A DNA stretch of 33,962 nt from Opitutia bacterium UBA953 (GTDB taxonomy: Bacteria; Verrucomicrobiota; Verrucomicrobiia; Opitutales; UBA953): assembly GCA_002293125.1 (NCBI GenBank), contig DBCR01000077.1, positions 1-33,962 of the forward strand, given 5' to 3'. Within the stretch, counting starts at the first letter, position 1; each line of letters begins with the position of its first letter. The notes beneath the pieces were generated by a model that worked only from the letters and a program-made list of their open reading frames with translations, ran no database searches and was not told where the DNA came from. The translations under genes were made by a program, and so were the position numbers. Positions 1-8,476 of the stretch are shown piece after piece.

Positions 1-99
1 CGCCGCATCGTCGCCCAGACCAAAGCAAACGGCTACGGACTGCGCTCGCTCCTCCACGCCCTCGCCCAAAGCCCGCTCTTCCTCCCCACTTCTCGCTGA
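1..99 (+). CDS. C-terminal tail of a DUF1592/DUF1588/DUF1585-type planctomycete cytochrome-like protein (5' part outside window)
   Basis: An open frame runs from base 1 to the TGA at 97-99 and encodes 32 residues with the core SLLHALAQSPLFL. This matches the usual end of DUF1585, the last domain of the large DUF1587/1592/1588/1585 secreted proteins that often carry a haem c domain in Planctomycetes and Verrucomicrobia. The downstream DUF1552 gene starts 2 bases after the stop, and DUF1592-DUF1552 is a recurrent gene pair in these phyla, which supports the call. No catalytic residue is visible in this fragment. The biochemical role of the family is not established. Confidence 0.7.
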   Translation, partial: RRIVAQTKANGYGLRSLLHALAQSPLFLPTSR

Positions 100-101
100 C
101 C

Positions 102-1337
102 ATGAACCGACGTGACTTCCTCTTCGCTGCCGGCGCCTGTCTGGCCCTGCCAGCCCTCGCCAAAGCCGCGGAGAAGGCTCCGCCCAAGCGCCTGCTGGCC
201 ATCCACGTGCCCTTGGGGATGATGCCCGCGTTCTTCTTCCCGAAGGCCGGCGAGACCACGAGCCCCTACCTCGACCTGCTGGCGAAACAGCGCGACCAGT
301 TCACCACGTTTGCGGGACTCTCCCACCCCGGCGTCGATGGCAATCACCACGCCGGCCAGTGCTTCCTCTCCGGTGCGCCGCATCCGGGTCAGCCGACCTT
401 CCGTAATAGCCTTTCGCTCGACCAACTCGTCGCCGAGAAGATCGGCGCAGATACCCGTTTCGCCTCGCTCGCCGTGGCGGTCCGCCAAGGCGAACATTAT
501 GCCGATTCCGTGGCCGTCTCCCGCTCCGGCGTCACCCTTCCGTCCGAGGCCAGCGCCGAACGGCTCTACCGGAAGCTCTTCGTCGCCGGCACGCCCGAAG
601 AGAAAGCCGCCACGATGCGTCGCATCCAGGCCGGCGGCAGCGTGCTCGACCTGATCCTCGACAAAGCCAAGCGACTGGAAAAGAGCTCCGACCCGCAGGA
701 CCGCGCCCGTCTCGACCAATACTTCCAGAGCGTGCGCGAGCTCGAAGGACGCCTTGAACGCAGCATCGCCTGGGAGAACCGCCCCAAGCCGAAGGTCGAT
801 TATCCGATGCCCAAGGACATCGCCGACGCCAATGAGGTCGTCGCCCGCTCACGCCTGATGTTCGACCTCGTCCGCCTCGCGCTCCAGACCGACAGCACCC
901 GCGTGGTCACGCTTTCGCTCAGCACCTTCTCCGTCGTACCGCACGTGCCCGGCGTAAAGAACGAGACCCACGGCCTCACGCACCACGGCAACGAGCCGGA
1001 CAAGATCGCCGAGCTCCGTAAGATCGAGGAAGCCCAGCTAGCCGTCTTCGGGGAGATGCTCGCAGCCTTCCGCGATACCCGCGAAACCGGTGGCAACCTC
1101 CTCGACCGTACCCAGGTCCTGTACGGCAGCTGCCTCGGGAACGCCAACTCGCACAGCAACCAGAACCTGCCGCTCATCCTCGCCGGGGGTGGCTTCCGCC
1201 ACGGCCAGAACCTAAGCTTCGACACCGTCAACAACACCCCCTTGGCCAATCTCTACGTCAGCATGCTCCATAGTCTCGGGGTCGAGGCCGATAAGTTCGC
1301 CACCAGCACCGGCACCCTGCGCGGGCTCCGCTCATAA
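102..1337 (+). CDS. Tat-exported DUF1552 family protein
   Basis: The protein has 411 aa. Residues 1-24 form a signal peptide with a twin-arginine motif (NRRDFLF) and a small-residue cleavage region (ALAKAAE), so it is probably folded before export. The body matches the DUF1552 family: an early HVPLGMMPAFFFPK segment, an HPGVDGNHHAGQCFLSG segment, and a late GSCLGNANSHSNQNLPLILAGGG segment. The family is common in PVC bacteria, almost always beside DUF1592-type cytochromes, and its activity is unknown. The conserved His/Asn-rich patches resemble those of the DUF1501/sulfatase-like alkaline phosphatase fold, but that is inference. The ATG at 102 is 2 bases after the previous stop, and there is no Shine-Dalgarno sequence. 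It is likely co-transcribed with the gene at 1-99. Confidence 0.88.
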   Translation: MNRRDFLFAAGACLALPALAKAAEKAPPKRLLAIHVPLGMMPAFFFPKAGETTSPYLDLLAKQRDQFTTFAGLSHPGVDGNHHAGQCFLSGAPHPGQPTFRNSLSLDQLVAEKIGADTRFASLAVAVRQGEHYADSVAVSRSGVTLPSEASAERLYRKLFVAGTPEEKAATMRRIQAGGSVLDLILDKAKRLEKSSDPQDRARLDQYFQSVRELEGRLERSIAWENRPKPKVDYPMPKDIADANEVVARSRLMFDLVRLALQTDSTRVVTLSLSTFSVVPHVPGVKNETHGLTHHGNEPDKIAELRKIEEAQLAVFGEMLAAFRDTRETGGNLLDRTQVLYGSCLGNANSHSNQNLPLILAGGGFRHGQNLSFDTVNNTPLANLYVSMLHSLGVEADKFATSTGTLRGLRS

Positions 1338-1386
1338 GGAACGGGATTGCAGGGCCAGCGGGACCTGCTGACATGAACGCATCCCC

Positions 1387-3456
1387 ATGCGTACCCTGCT
1401 GCTGTCCCTCCTCGGCCTGACCGCCGCCCTCCCCGCCCAGGACATCGTCATCTACGGCGGTACCTCCGGCGGCATCACCGCGGCCATCCAGGCGGCCCGC
1501 GAAGGCCGCACAGCGGTACTCATCGAGCCGACCAAGTTCCTCGGTGGCCTGACCACCGGCGGACTCGGCGCCACCGACATCGGCAACAAGAAGGCCATCG
1601 GCGGTCTCTCCCGCGAATTCTACACGGCCATCGGTACGCATTACGCGGACGAGAAGAAGTGGGTCCACCAGACCCGCGAGGCCTACTTCTCCAAGCGCCC
1701 CCACGGTAACGCCGCCGACGAAGGTACGATGTGGACCTTCGAGCCCCACGTGGCCTCCGCCATCTACGACCGGATGCTCAAGGCCGCCGGCGACAAGGTG
1801 ACCGTTGTCTATGGCGAACGGCTCGACCTGAAGAAGGGCGTGGTCAAGGACGGCACACGCATCGTGAAGATCGTCATGGAGAGCGGCCGCGAGTTTTCCG
1901 GCAAGATGTTCATCGACGCGACCTACGAAGGCGACCTGATGGCCAAGGCGGGCGTCAGCTATCACGTCGGCCGCGAAGCCAACGCCACCTACGGCGAGAC
2001 GCTCAACGGCGTGCAGGTCGGCCACGCGCGCTCCCACCAGTTCAAGGTCGAGGTCGACCCCTACGTCAAGAAAGGCGACCCCGCCAGCGGCCTGCTACCT
2101 GGTATTGAGAAAGAAATCCCCGGCCCTGATGGGTCCGGCGACCGAAAGGTGCAGGCCTACAATTTCCGCATGTGCACGACGGACGTGCCGGAGAACCGCC
2201 GCGACTGGGAGAAGCCGGCCAATTACGACGAACGCTGGTACGAACTCGCCCTCCGCAACGTCGAGGCCGGCGAAGACCGCATCTCCTGGAATCCGGTAGG
2301 GATGCCCAACCGCAAGACGGATACGAACAACAACTTCGCGATCAGCACCGACTTCATCGGCCAGAACTGGGATTACGCTGACGCCGATTACGCCACCCGC
2401 GCCAAGATCTGGCAGGCCCATGAAGACTGGCAGAAGGGCCTGATGTGGACCTACGCTTTCCACCCGCGTGTGCCCGAGAAGATGCGCCTGGCCTTCCAGA
2501 AGCTCGGCCTCGCGAAAGATGAATTCAAGGATAACGGCAACTGGCCCCGCCAGCTCTACGTCCGCGAAGCCCGCCGCATGATCGCCGACTACGTGATGTC
2601 CGAGAAGAACTGCCGCCGCACGGAGATCATCGACGACTCCGTGGGCATGGGCGCCTACCAGATGGACTCGCACCACATCCAGCGCTTCGTCACCAAGGAA
2701 GGCTTCGTGCGTAATGAGGGCGACGTCCAGGTCGGCAGCAAGCCCTACCCCGTCAGCTACCGCAGCCTCCGCCCGCGCGCTTCCGAATGCACCAACCTGC
2801 TCGTGCCGGTCTGCCTGAGCGCGAGCCATATCGCCTACGGCTCGATCCGCATGGAGCCCGTCTTCATGGTCATGGGTCAGTCTGCCGCCACCGCCGCCGG
2901 TCTCGCCATCGAACGCAATACCTCCGTGCAGGCTGTCGATTACGGCGCGCTCAAGGAACGCCTCCTCGCCGCGGGCCAGGTCCTCGACTTCATCCCGACC
3001 GCCGCGACCGGCGGCGCCCATGGCGTAGACAAGGCGAAGCTCGCGGGTGTCGTGCTGGATGACACCGCCGCCGCGCTCAAGGGCTTCGACTCGACGGGCC
3101 ACACCAGCCCCCGCTATGTCGGCGACGGCTATCGCCATGACGGCAACAGCGAGAAAGGTGCGATGACCGCCCGCTTCTCGCCTACCCTGCCCGCGGCCGG
3201 TACTTACCGCGTCGCAGTCTCCTACAGCATCAACGGCAACCGCGCCACGAACGTCCCGGTCACGATCCGCCATGCCAACGGCGAAGCCAAGGTCCTCGTG
3301 AACCAGAAGCTCAAGCCTGCCGTCGACGGCCTCTTTCATGTCGTCGGCACCTTCGAATTCAGCGCCGGTCAGGCCGGCTGGGTCGAGGTCGCCAACGCCG
3401 GCACCGACGGCCACGTCATCGTCGACGCCGTGCAGTGGCTGCCGGTGAAGCGCTGA
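1387..3456 (+). CDS. Secreted FAD-dependent oxidoreductase with C-terminal golvesin-like beta domain
   Basis: The protein has 689 aa. A short signal peptide (residues 1-18) leads directly into a dinucleotide-binding beta strand, IVIYGGTSGGI, with the loop at residues 24-29. This is the variant glycine loop of the FAD_oxidored (PF12831-like) family rather than a strict GxGxxG. The following FLGGLTTGGLGATD segment is also typical. Late in the flavoprotein part, an RMEPVFMVMGQSAATAAGLA segment closes the FAD site. Residues from about 555 to the end look like the golvesin/xanthan-lyase-type beta-sandwich often fused to these proteins. Such enzymes are abundant in Planctomycetes and Verrucomicrobia and probably oxidise sugars or polyols outside the cytoplasm; the substrate is unknown. 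It starts 49 bases after DUF1552, without a Shine-Dalgarno sequence. Confidence 0.85.
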   Translation: MRTLLLSLLGLTAALPAQDIVIYGGTSGGITAAIQAAREGRTAVLIEPTKFLGGLTTGGLGATDIGNKKAIGGLSREFYTAIGTHYADEKKWVHQTREAYFSKRPHGNAADEGTMWTFEPHVASAIYDRMLKAAGDKVTVVYGERLDLKKGVVKDGTRIVKIVMESGREFSGKMFIDATYEGDLMAKAGVSYHVGREANATYGETLNGVQVGHARSHQFKVEVDPYVKKGDPASGLLPGIEKEIPGPDGSGDRKVQAYNFRMCTTDVPENRRDWEKPANYDERWYELALRNVEAGEDRISWNPVGMPNRKTDTNNNFAISTDFIGQNWDYADADYATRAKIWQAHEDWQKGLMWTYAFHPRVPEKMRLAFQKLGLAKDEFKDNGNWPRQLYVREARRMIADYVMSEKNCRRTEIIDDSVGMGAYQMDSHHIQRFVTKEGFVRNEGDVQVGSKPYPVSYRSLRPRASECTNLLVPVCLSASHIAYGSIRMEPVFMVMGQSAATAAGLAIERNTSVQAVDYGALKERLLAAGQVLDFIPTAATGGAHGVDKAKLAGVVLDDTAAALKGFDSTGHTSPRYVGDGYRHDGNSEKGAMTARFSPTLPAAGTYRVAVSYSINGNRATNVPVTIRHANGEAKVLVNQKLKPAVDGLFHVVGTFEFSAGQAGWVEVANAGTDGHVIVDAVQWLPVKR

Positions 3457-3554
3457 GAGTCCGCCCCTGCCAATTGCCGAAATTCAGAACCTCCGCGCCT
3501 GAATTAAGCGTAGCAAAGCGAGGACCTGCGTCGATAGTGTCGGCTCGTATCCCG

Positions 3555-4964
3555 ATGAAGCCACTCACCTTCCTCAGCCTGCTGCTCACTTCCTTAGCAC
3601 CGCTCCTGGGGGCGGAAACGAAGAAGCCCAACGTTTTGTTCATCGTCGCAGATGACCTCGGCTACCGAGAGTTGGGTTGCTATGGCGGTAACGGCATCCC
3701 GACGCCGAACATCGATCGGCTCATCGCGAAGGGCGCACGCTTCACGGATGGCTACGTCACGGCGCCTTTCTGCGCCGCCTCTCGGGCCGCCTTCCTGACC
3801 GGACGCTACCAGACGAGCTTTGGTTTCGAGTTCAACCCGATCGGCAGCAAGAACCTGGAACCTGGCATCGGCCTACCTGTCGGCATACCGACCATCGCCG
3901 ATCGCCTGCGCACCGCCGGGTATCACACGGGGCTTGTCGGCAAATGGCACCTGGGCGGCACCGCCCCCTTCCACCCGCAAAAGCGAGGCTTCGCCGACTT
4001 CTTCGGCTTCCTCCACGAAGGCCGCTACTTCGAGCCCGCAATCGGCAAGGGCAATACCACCTGGCTGCGGCGGAAGAACCTGCCTGATGGCGCGATGGGG
4101 CGCTGGACCTCGCCAGATGGCCGCCTGATCGAGAGCGACCACCTCAAGTCCGACGAACCGGAATACAATAAAGACAACCCGATGATGCGCGGCGACCAAG
4201 CCATCGAGGAACCGAGTAATCTCACCGATGCGTTCACGCGCGAGGCGATGGACTTCTTCGACCGCACGAAGGAGAAACCTTTCTTCCTCTATCTCGCCTA
4301 CAACGCCGTCCATAGCCCGATGCAGGGAACCGACGCCCACATGGCCCGCTTCAAGGATATCCCCGATGTGCAACGGCGCATCTTCGCCGCGATGCTCACG
4401 CACCTCGACGAATCCGTCGGCAAACTCATGGCCAAGCTCGACGCCAATGGGCAGACCGAGAATACGATCGTCGTCTTCCTCAGCGACAACGGCGGCCCTA
4501 CGCGCGAGCTTACGTCTAGCAACCATCCCCACCGGGGCGAAAAAGGTCAGCTACTCGAAGGCGGGATCCGCGTGCCGTATGCGGTGACCTGGCCCGGCGT
4601 GACGAAGCCCGGAACGATCATCAAGACCCCGGTCATCTCCACCGACCTTACGGCGATGGCCCTCGCCGCCGCCGGCGTCGAGACCCCGGCCGATGCCGAT
4701 GGCAAAGACCTACGCACCCTGCTGACGAATCCTGAGGTCGGGCCGCTCCATGAGACGCTCTACTGGCGCGTCGGCAAGAGTGGCGCCTTGCGATCCGGAA
4801 AGTGGAAGCTCTTCAAGGGCGGCCCCCGCTGGGAACTCTACGACCTGGAAGCTGACCCTTCCGAAAAAAGGGAAGTATCCGCGAGCCACCAAGAGTTGAC
4901 CAAGACCTTGATTGCGCGATGGGAAGCGTGGAGCAAGACGCAGGCCGAACCGCTCTGGCGTTAA
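3555..4964 (+). CDS. Exported type I sulfatase (sulfatase 1, CxAxR active site)
   Basis: The protein has 469 aa. The ATG at 3555 is chosen because it begins a clean signal peptide (cleavage near LLGA, residue 20). An upstream in-frame start at 3435 would overlap the previous gene and place 40 polar residues in front. Metal-binding Asp33-Asp34 lie in FIVADDLGY. The formylglycine motif is C73-A-A-S-R77, followed by AAFLTGRYQTSFG. A KWHLGG segment and a late LSDNGGPT metal site complete the alkaline-phosphatase-like fold. Position +2 of the signature is Ala instead of Pro, an accepted but rarer form. The enzyme would remove sulfate esters from a carbohydrate after Cys is converted to formylglycine. 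It follows the FAD oxidoreductase after 98 bases in the same direction. The substrate is not predictable from sequence. Confidence 0.93.
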   Translation: MKPLTFLSLLLTSLAPLLGAETKKPNVLFIVADDLGYRELGCYGGNGIPTPNIDRLIAKGARFTDGYVTAPFCAASRAAFLTGRYQTSFGFEFNPIGSKNLEPGIGLPVGIPTIADRLRTAGYHTGLVGKWHLGGTAPFHPQKRGFADFFGFLHEGRYFEPAIGKGNTTWLRRKNLPDGAMGRWTSPDGRLIESDHLKSDEPEYNKDNPMMRGDQAIEEPSNLTDAFTREAMDFFDRTKEKPFFLYLAYNAVHSPMQGTDAHMARFKDIPDVQRRIFAAMLTHLDESVGKLMAKLDANGQTENTIVVFLSDNGGPTRELTSSNHPHRGEKGQLLEGGIRVPYAVTWPGVTKPGTIIKTPVISTDLTAMALAAAGVETPADADGKDLRTLLTNPEVGPLHETLYWRVGKSGALRSGKWKLFKGGPRWELYDLEADPSEKREVSASHQELTKTLIARWEAWSKTQAEPLWR

Positions 4965-4969
4965 GCCTT

Positions 4970-4998
4970 TTGACAACCCTGAAGGCACAGGGTAATCC
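4970..4998 (+). promoter_or_regulatory. Candidate promoter before the broken sulfatase
   Basis: A perfect TTGACA (4970-4975) is followed after 17 bases by TAATCC (4993-4998), 11 bases before the ATG at 5010. The -35 is consensus; the -10 matches the E. coli consensus only at the first two positions but resembles TTAACC/TAACCA elements before aspS and the tRNA in this window. If used, it would give a nearly leaderless transcript of a dead gene, possibly reading on into the esterase at 5280. Confidence 0.4.
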
Positions 4999-5009
4999 TC
5001 ACCTGCCCC

Positions 5010-5123
5010 ATGCGTTGCGCCCTGCTCATTTCTTGGCTTAGTTTCGCCCTATGCGCCCAAGCAGCCCGCCAACCCAACTTCGTCTTCGTGCTCATCGACG
5101 ACATGGGCTGGGGCGACTTCTGA
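5010..5123 (+). pseudogene. Remnant of a type I sulfatase (signal peptide plus first metal-binding strand only)
   Basis: The ATG at 5010 opens 37 codons: a signal peptide (residues 1-19), then QPNFVFVLIDDMGWGDF, then TGA. This is exactly the N-terminal start of a secreted sulfatase, with the first beta strand and the Asp-Asp metal ligands. No further sulfatase sequence follows: the CxPxR motif and everything after it are missing, and the next gene is an unrelated esterase. The break falls right after GWGDF, where intact sulfatases continue with a Cys/Gly-Tyr-Gly segment. It is best read as a gene truncated by deletion or rearrangement. A short translated peptide is possible because the promoter-like sequence and start are intact. 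Confidence 0.8.
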
Positions 5124-5279
5124 CCGTCGGCGTCGGACACCCCAGCGGCGATAAGACAGAAGATGAGGGCGAAGCGGGGCACGACATTAAGAAATTAGCC
5201 GCCCATCATAGGCCCGCAACCGCCAAACCCCGCCTGCTAATTGCTCGCAACCTTCTGCGAAATCCGCTGTTTGAAAGGT
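5124..5279. other. Non-coding rearranged segment between dead sulfatase and esterase
   Basis: No gene can be supported here. On the minus strand, the first 60 bases read from a GTG at 5182 as VPRFALIFCLIAAGVSDADG, a signal-peptide-like stretch that would run head-on into the truncated sulfatase. This may be the remnant of a second gene start in inverted orientation, or chance in GC-rich DNA. The final 80 bases are the leader of the esterase gene; GAAAGG lies only 1 base before its ATG. Confidence 0.35.
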
Positions 5280-6830
5280 ATGCGTACCCCTCGCTTCCTT
5301 CCCATCCTGTTGGCCGTTCTGGTCGGCTGCTCCTCCCTCTTCGCCGCCAGCTTCCGCTTGGCCGCCCCGATTTCCGACCACATGGTCCTGCAACGCGAAA
5401 AGCCTGTGGCTGTCTGGGGCTGGGCCGATGCGGGTGAATCTGTCACCGTCGCCTTCGCCGGCCAGTCCAAGACCGCTACCGCGGACGCCGACGGAAAGTG
5501 GATGCTGAAGCTCGACGCCCTCAAGGCCTCCGCCGAACCGCGGACGCTCGTCGTGACCGGCAAGGAAGGACATAAGCTCGAAGTAAAAGACGTGCTCGTG
5601 GGCGAAGTCTGGCTCGGCTCCGGTCAGTCGAACATGGCGATGACCGTCCAGTCCTCGAATCACTTCGACGCCGAGAAGGCCGCCGCGAACTACCCGCTGA
5701 TCCGTCATTACCAGGAATCCTCGACTCACTCTGCCTCCCCTGCCGCCGAAGGCAAAGGCGCCTGGAGCGCCTGCACGCCCGATACCGTCGGCCGTTTCTC
5801 CGCGGTGCTCTACTTCTTCGGCCGCGAGATCCACCGCGAAGTCGGCGTGCCCGTCGGCCTGGTGAACACGTCCGTAGGCGGCACGCCGATCGAATCCTGG
5901 GTCTCCGCCGAGGCGCAGTCTTCCGACCCGGAAACGAAGGCGAACTTCGACGCCAAGACGAAGGACTACCTCGCCTTCGATGAAAGCAAGTCCGGCGAAC
6001 TGCATGCGAAGCAGATGGCCACCTGGAAAGCCGCCGTCGCCAAGGCGAAACAGGAGGGCAAGGAGTTCGTCACGCCTGCCCCGCGGAACCCGCTCGCCAT
6101 GCGCAGACTCAAGGGCGGCCCTGCCGGCCTCTATAACGGCAAAGTCGTCAACCTCGCCCCCTACACGCTCCGCGGCATGCTCTGGTACCAGGGCGAAGGC
6201 AACGCGGGGAACGCCGCACTTTACGATGAGCAACTTTCGCAGCTTGTCACGAGCTGGCGCGCCCTCTGGCAGGACGAAGTGCCTTTCGCCTGGGTGCAGC
6301 TGCCCAACTACCGGAACTCCGATTCCGAAAACTGGCCCCGTATCCGCGAGTCGATGATGAAGGTCCTCGCCCTCCCGAAGACGGGCATGGCCATCACCCT
6401 CGATATCGGCGACCCCAAGGACATCCACCCGAAGAACAAGCAGGACGTCGGCCTCCGCCTCTCCTACTGGGCGCTCGCCACGGTCTACGATCGGAAGGTA
6501 CCCGCCATCAGCGGACCGCTCCCTGCCGGCCATCAGGTCGAAGGCGGGGCCATCCGTATTTCTTTCCGCCATAGCGAAGGCCTCAAGACCCGCGATGGCG
6601 CCGCCCCCCGCGGCCTGATCATCGCCGGTGCCGATCGGGTTTGGAAAGCAGCCTCGGGGCGAATCGACGGCACGGCATTAGTGGTAAGCAGCCCCGAAGT
6701 CCCCTCCCCAGTCGCCGCCCGCTATGCCTGGTCCGAAAATCCTGACTGTAATCTGGTTAACGGCGCCGGTCTGCCGGCCACCAGTTTCCGCACCGACGAC
6801 TGGGTCGTCCCCGTGGCCGTCCCGCGATAG
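5280..6830 (+). CDS. Exported sialate O-acetylesterase-like SGNH esterase
   Basis: The protein has 516 aa. The ATG at 5280 begins a signal sequence; an upstream in-frame TTG at 5241 would add 13 unlikely residues. LAVLVGCSS (about residues 8-16) fits a lipobox (LVGC), so it may be a lipoprotein, although signal peptidase I cleavage after SLFA is also possible. An N-terminal beta domain (ISDHMVLQREKPVAVWG) precedes the SASA/DUF303 SGNH domain. The nucleophile block is SGQSNM with Ser117, a later block is WYQGEGNA, and the catalytic Asp381-x-His383 lies in DIHPKNK. The enzyme removes acetyl esters from sugars. In this neighbourhood a plant- or algal-type acetylated glycan is as likely as sialic acid. 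It lies between the dead sulfatase and sulfatase 2, in the same orientation. Confidence 0.9.
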   Translation: MRTPRFLPILLAVLVGCSSLFAASFRLAAPISDHMVLQREKPVAVWGWADAGESVTVAFAGQSKTATADADGKWMLKLDALKASAEPRTLVVTGKEGHKLEVKDVLVGEVWLGSGQSNMAMTVQSSNHFDAEKAAANYPLIRHYQESSTHSASPAAEGKGAWSACTPDTVGRFSAVLYFFGREIHREVGVPVGLVNTSVGGTPIESWVSAEAQSSDPETKANFDAKTKDYLAFDESKSGELHAKQMATWKAAVAKAKQEGKEFVTPAPRNPLAMRRLKGGPAGLYNGKVVNLAPYTLRGMLWYQGEGNAGNAALYDEQLSQLVTSWRALWQDEVPFAWVQLPNYRNSDSENWPRIRESMMKVLALPKTGMAITLDIGDPKDIHPKNKQDVGLRLSYWALATVYDRKVPAISGPLPAGHQVEGGAIRISFRHSEGLKTRDGAAPRGLIIAGADRVWKAASGRIDGTALVVSSPEVPSPVAARYAWSENPDCNLVNGAGLPATSFRTDDWVVPVAVPR

Positions 6831-6879
6831 ATCAGCATGTCCGGGGGCGGGACACCCGCTATCCTTACCGCCTAAACCC

Positions 6880-8472
6880 ATGAGACTCTCCTTTCTCGGC
6901 CCCCTGCTCCTCGGAGCCCTTGCCACCATTGGCGCTACCGTCGTGAGCCAAGCGGGGTCGCGCCCCAACATCGTCGTCATCCTTGTCGACGACATGGGCT
7001 TCTCTGATGTCGGCTGTTACGGCAGCGAAATCCCGACGCCAAACCTCGACGGGCTCGCCCAGAACGGCCTGCGCTTCACCCAGTTCTATAACACCGGCCG
7101 TTGCTGCCCGACGCGTGCCGCCCTGCTCACCGGCGTCTACTCCCACCAGGCAGGTATCGGCCACATGACCGAGGACCAGAAACTTCCCGGCTACGTCGGC
7201 CGCCTTAATGACAGCTGCGTCACGATGGCCGAAGTGCTTCGTCCTGCAGGCTATCTCACCGCGATGACAGGAAAGTGGCATGTCGGCCAAAACCATGGCG
7301 TCACCCCGAAGTCCCGCGGCTTTGATCGGAGCCTCAACGCCGCCGCCGGCGGCTTCTTCTTCTCCGACGCGCCGCGGGCGGAACTCTTCCTCGACGGAGA
7401 AAAACTCGCCAAGGATGACCCCCGGCTGCCGAAGGATTGGTACAGCACCGACCTCTGGACGACTTACGGCCTAAAGTTCATCGACGAGGCGCTCGCCGCC
7501 AAGAAACCTTTCTACCTCCACCTCTGCCACAACGCGCCACACTTCCCGCTCCAGGCCCCTAAGGCCGACATCGAGAAGTTCCTCGGCAAATATCAGCTCG
7601 GCTGGGAAGAAGTCCGTGCCCGCCGCTACGCACGCCAGCTGGAGATGGGTCTCATCGACAAGCAGTGGGCGAGTTCGCCGATGCCGAACGCGATCAAGGC
7701 CTGGAAAGATGTGCCCGCTGAAGGGCAGAAGCGCTTCGACCACCTGATGGCCACCTACGCCGCCGTGATGTCCCGGATGGATAAAGCCATCGGCGACCTC
7801 GTGGACGGGCTCCGGAAGCGCGGCGTGCTGGACAATACCCTCATCCTCTTCATGAGCGACAACGGCGGCAATGCCGAGGCCGGTGCCAAGGGACGGACCG
7901 AAGGCGACCCCAGCACGGGCAAGTCGAACTGGTTTTCCGGCGAAAGTTGGGCCTATGCGCAAAACACCCCCTTCCGTCTCTACAAGCACTTCAATCACGA
8001 AGGCGGCATCAGTACCCCGCTGATTGCCCACTGGCCCGCCGGCATCGCGGCGAAGAATGAATTCCGCCGCCAGCCCGGGCACCTGATCGACGTGATGGCC
8101 ACGGTGGTCGACGTCTCCGGCGCCGCCTATCCGAAGGAATTCAACGGCAAGGCAATCCTGCCGATGGAAGGACGCAGCCTCGTGGCGGCGTTCGCCGACA
8201 AGCCTATCGAGCGCGAGGCGATCTACTGGGAGCACGAAGGCAACGCAGCCGTCCGCCAAGGAGACCTCAAGCTCGTTCGCCAAGGCCGTAACGGCGCTTG
8301 GGAACTCTACGACCTCAAGACCGACCGCACCGAACTACACGACCTCGCCCCGAGCCAGCCCGCGAAGGCCAAGGAACTCGCCGCCCTCTGGCGCACTTGG
8401 GCCGAACGCGCGCACGTGCTTCCGGCACCAGGAGCCGAAGGCGGCAAGAAGAAGGTAAAAAAGAATAAGTAA
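6880..8472 (+). CDS. Exported arylsulfatase-type sulfatase (sulfatase 2)
   Basis: The protein has 530 aa. The ATG at 6880 gives a signal peptide ending near QAG, just before RPNIVVILVDDMGFSD with the paired metal-ligand Asp. The formylglycine motif is C75-C-P-T-R79, followed by AALLTGVYSHQAGIGHM, which is characteristic of the large PVC arylsulfatase subgroup. KWHVGQ and MSDNGGNAE supply further active-site residues. The C terminus is a lysine-rich tail (GGKKKVKKNK), also seen in modified form on sulfatases 3 and 4. The P450 gene begins 4 bases after the stop, so the two are very likely co-transcribed. It hydrolyses sulfate esters; the specific substrate is unknown. There is no Shine-Dalgarno sequence before the start. 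Confidence 0.94.
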   Translation: MRLSFLGPLLLGALATIGATVVSQAGSRPNIVVILVDDMGFSDVGCYGSEIPTPNLDGLAQNGLRFTQFYNTGRCCPTRAALLTGVYSHQAGIGHMTEDQKLPGYVGRLNDSCVTMAEVLRPAGYLTAMTGKWHVGQNHGVTPKSRGFDRSLNAAAGGFFFSDAPRAELFLDGEKLAKDDPRLPKDWYSTDLWTTYGLKFIDEALAAKKPFYLHLCHNAPHFPLQAPKADIEKFLGKYQLGWEEVRARRYARQLEMGLIDKQWASSPMPNAIKAWKDVPAEGQKRFDHLMATYAAVMSRMDKAIGDLVDGLRKRGVLDNTLILFMSDNGGNAEAGAKGRTEGDPSTGKSNWFSGESWAYAQNTPFRLYKHFNHEGGISTPLIAHWPAGIAAKNEFRRQPGHLIDVMATVVDVSGAAYPKEFNGKAILPMEGRSLVAAFADKPIEREAIYWEHEGNAAVRQGDLKLVRQGRNGAWELYDLKTDRTELHDLAPSQPAKAKELAALWRTWAERAHVLPAPGAEGGKKKVKKNK

Positions 8473-8476
8473 GCTC

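Noticed and set aside
3435..3554. N-terminal extension of sulfatase 1
   Set aside because: It would overlap the previous gene by 22 bases and bury the signal peptide behind 40 polar residues.
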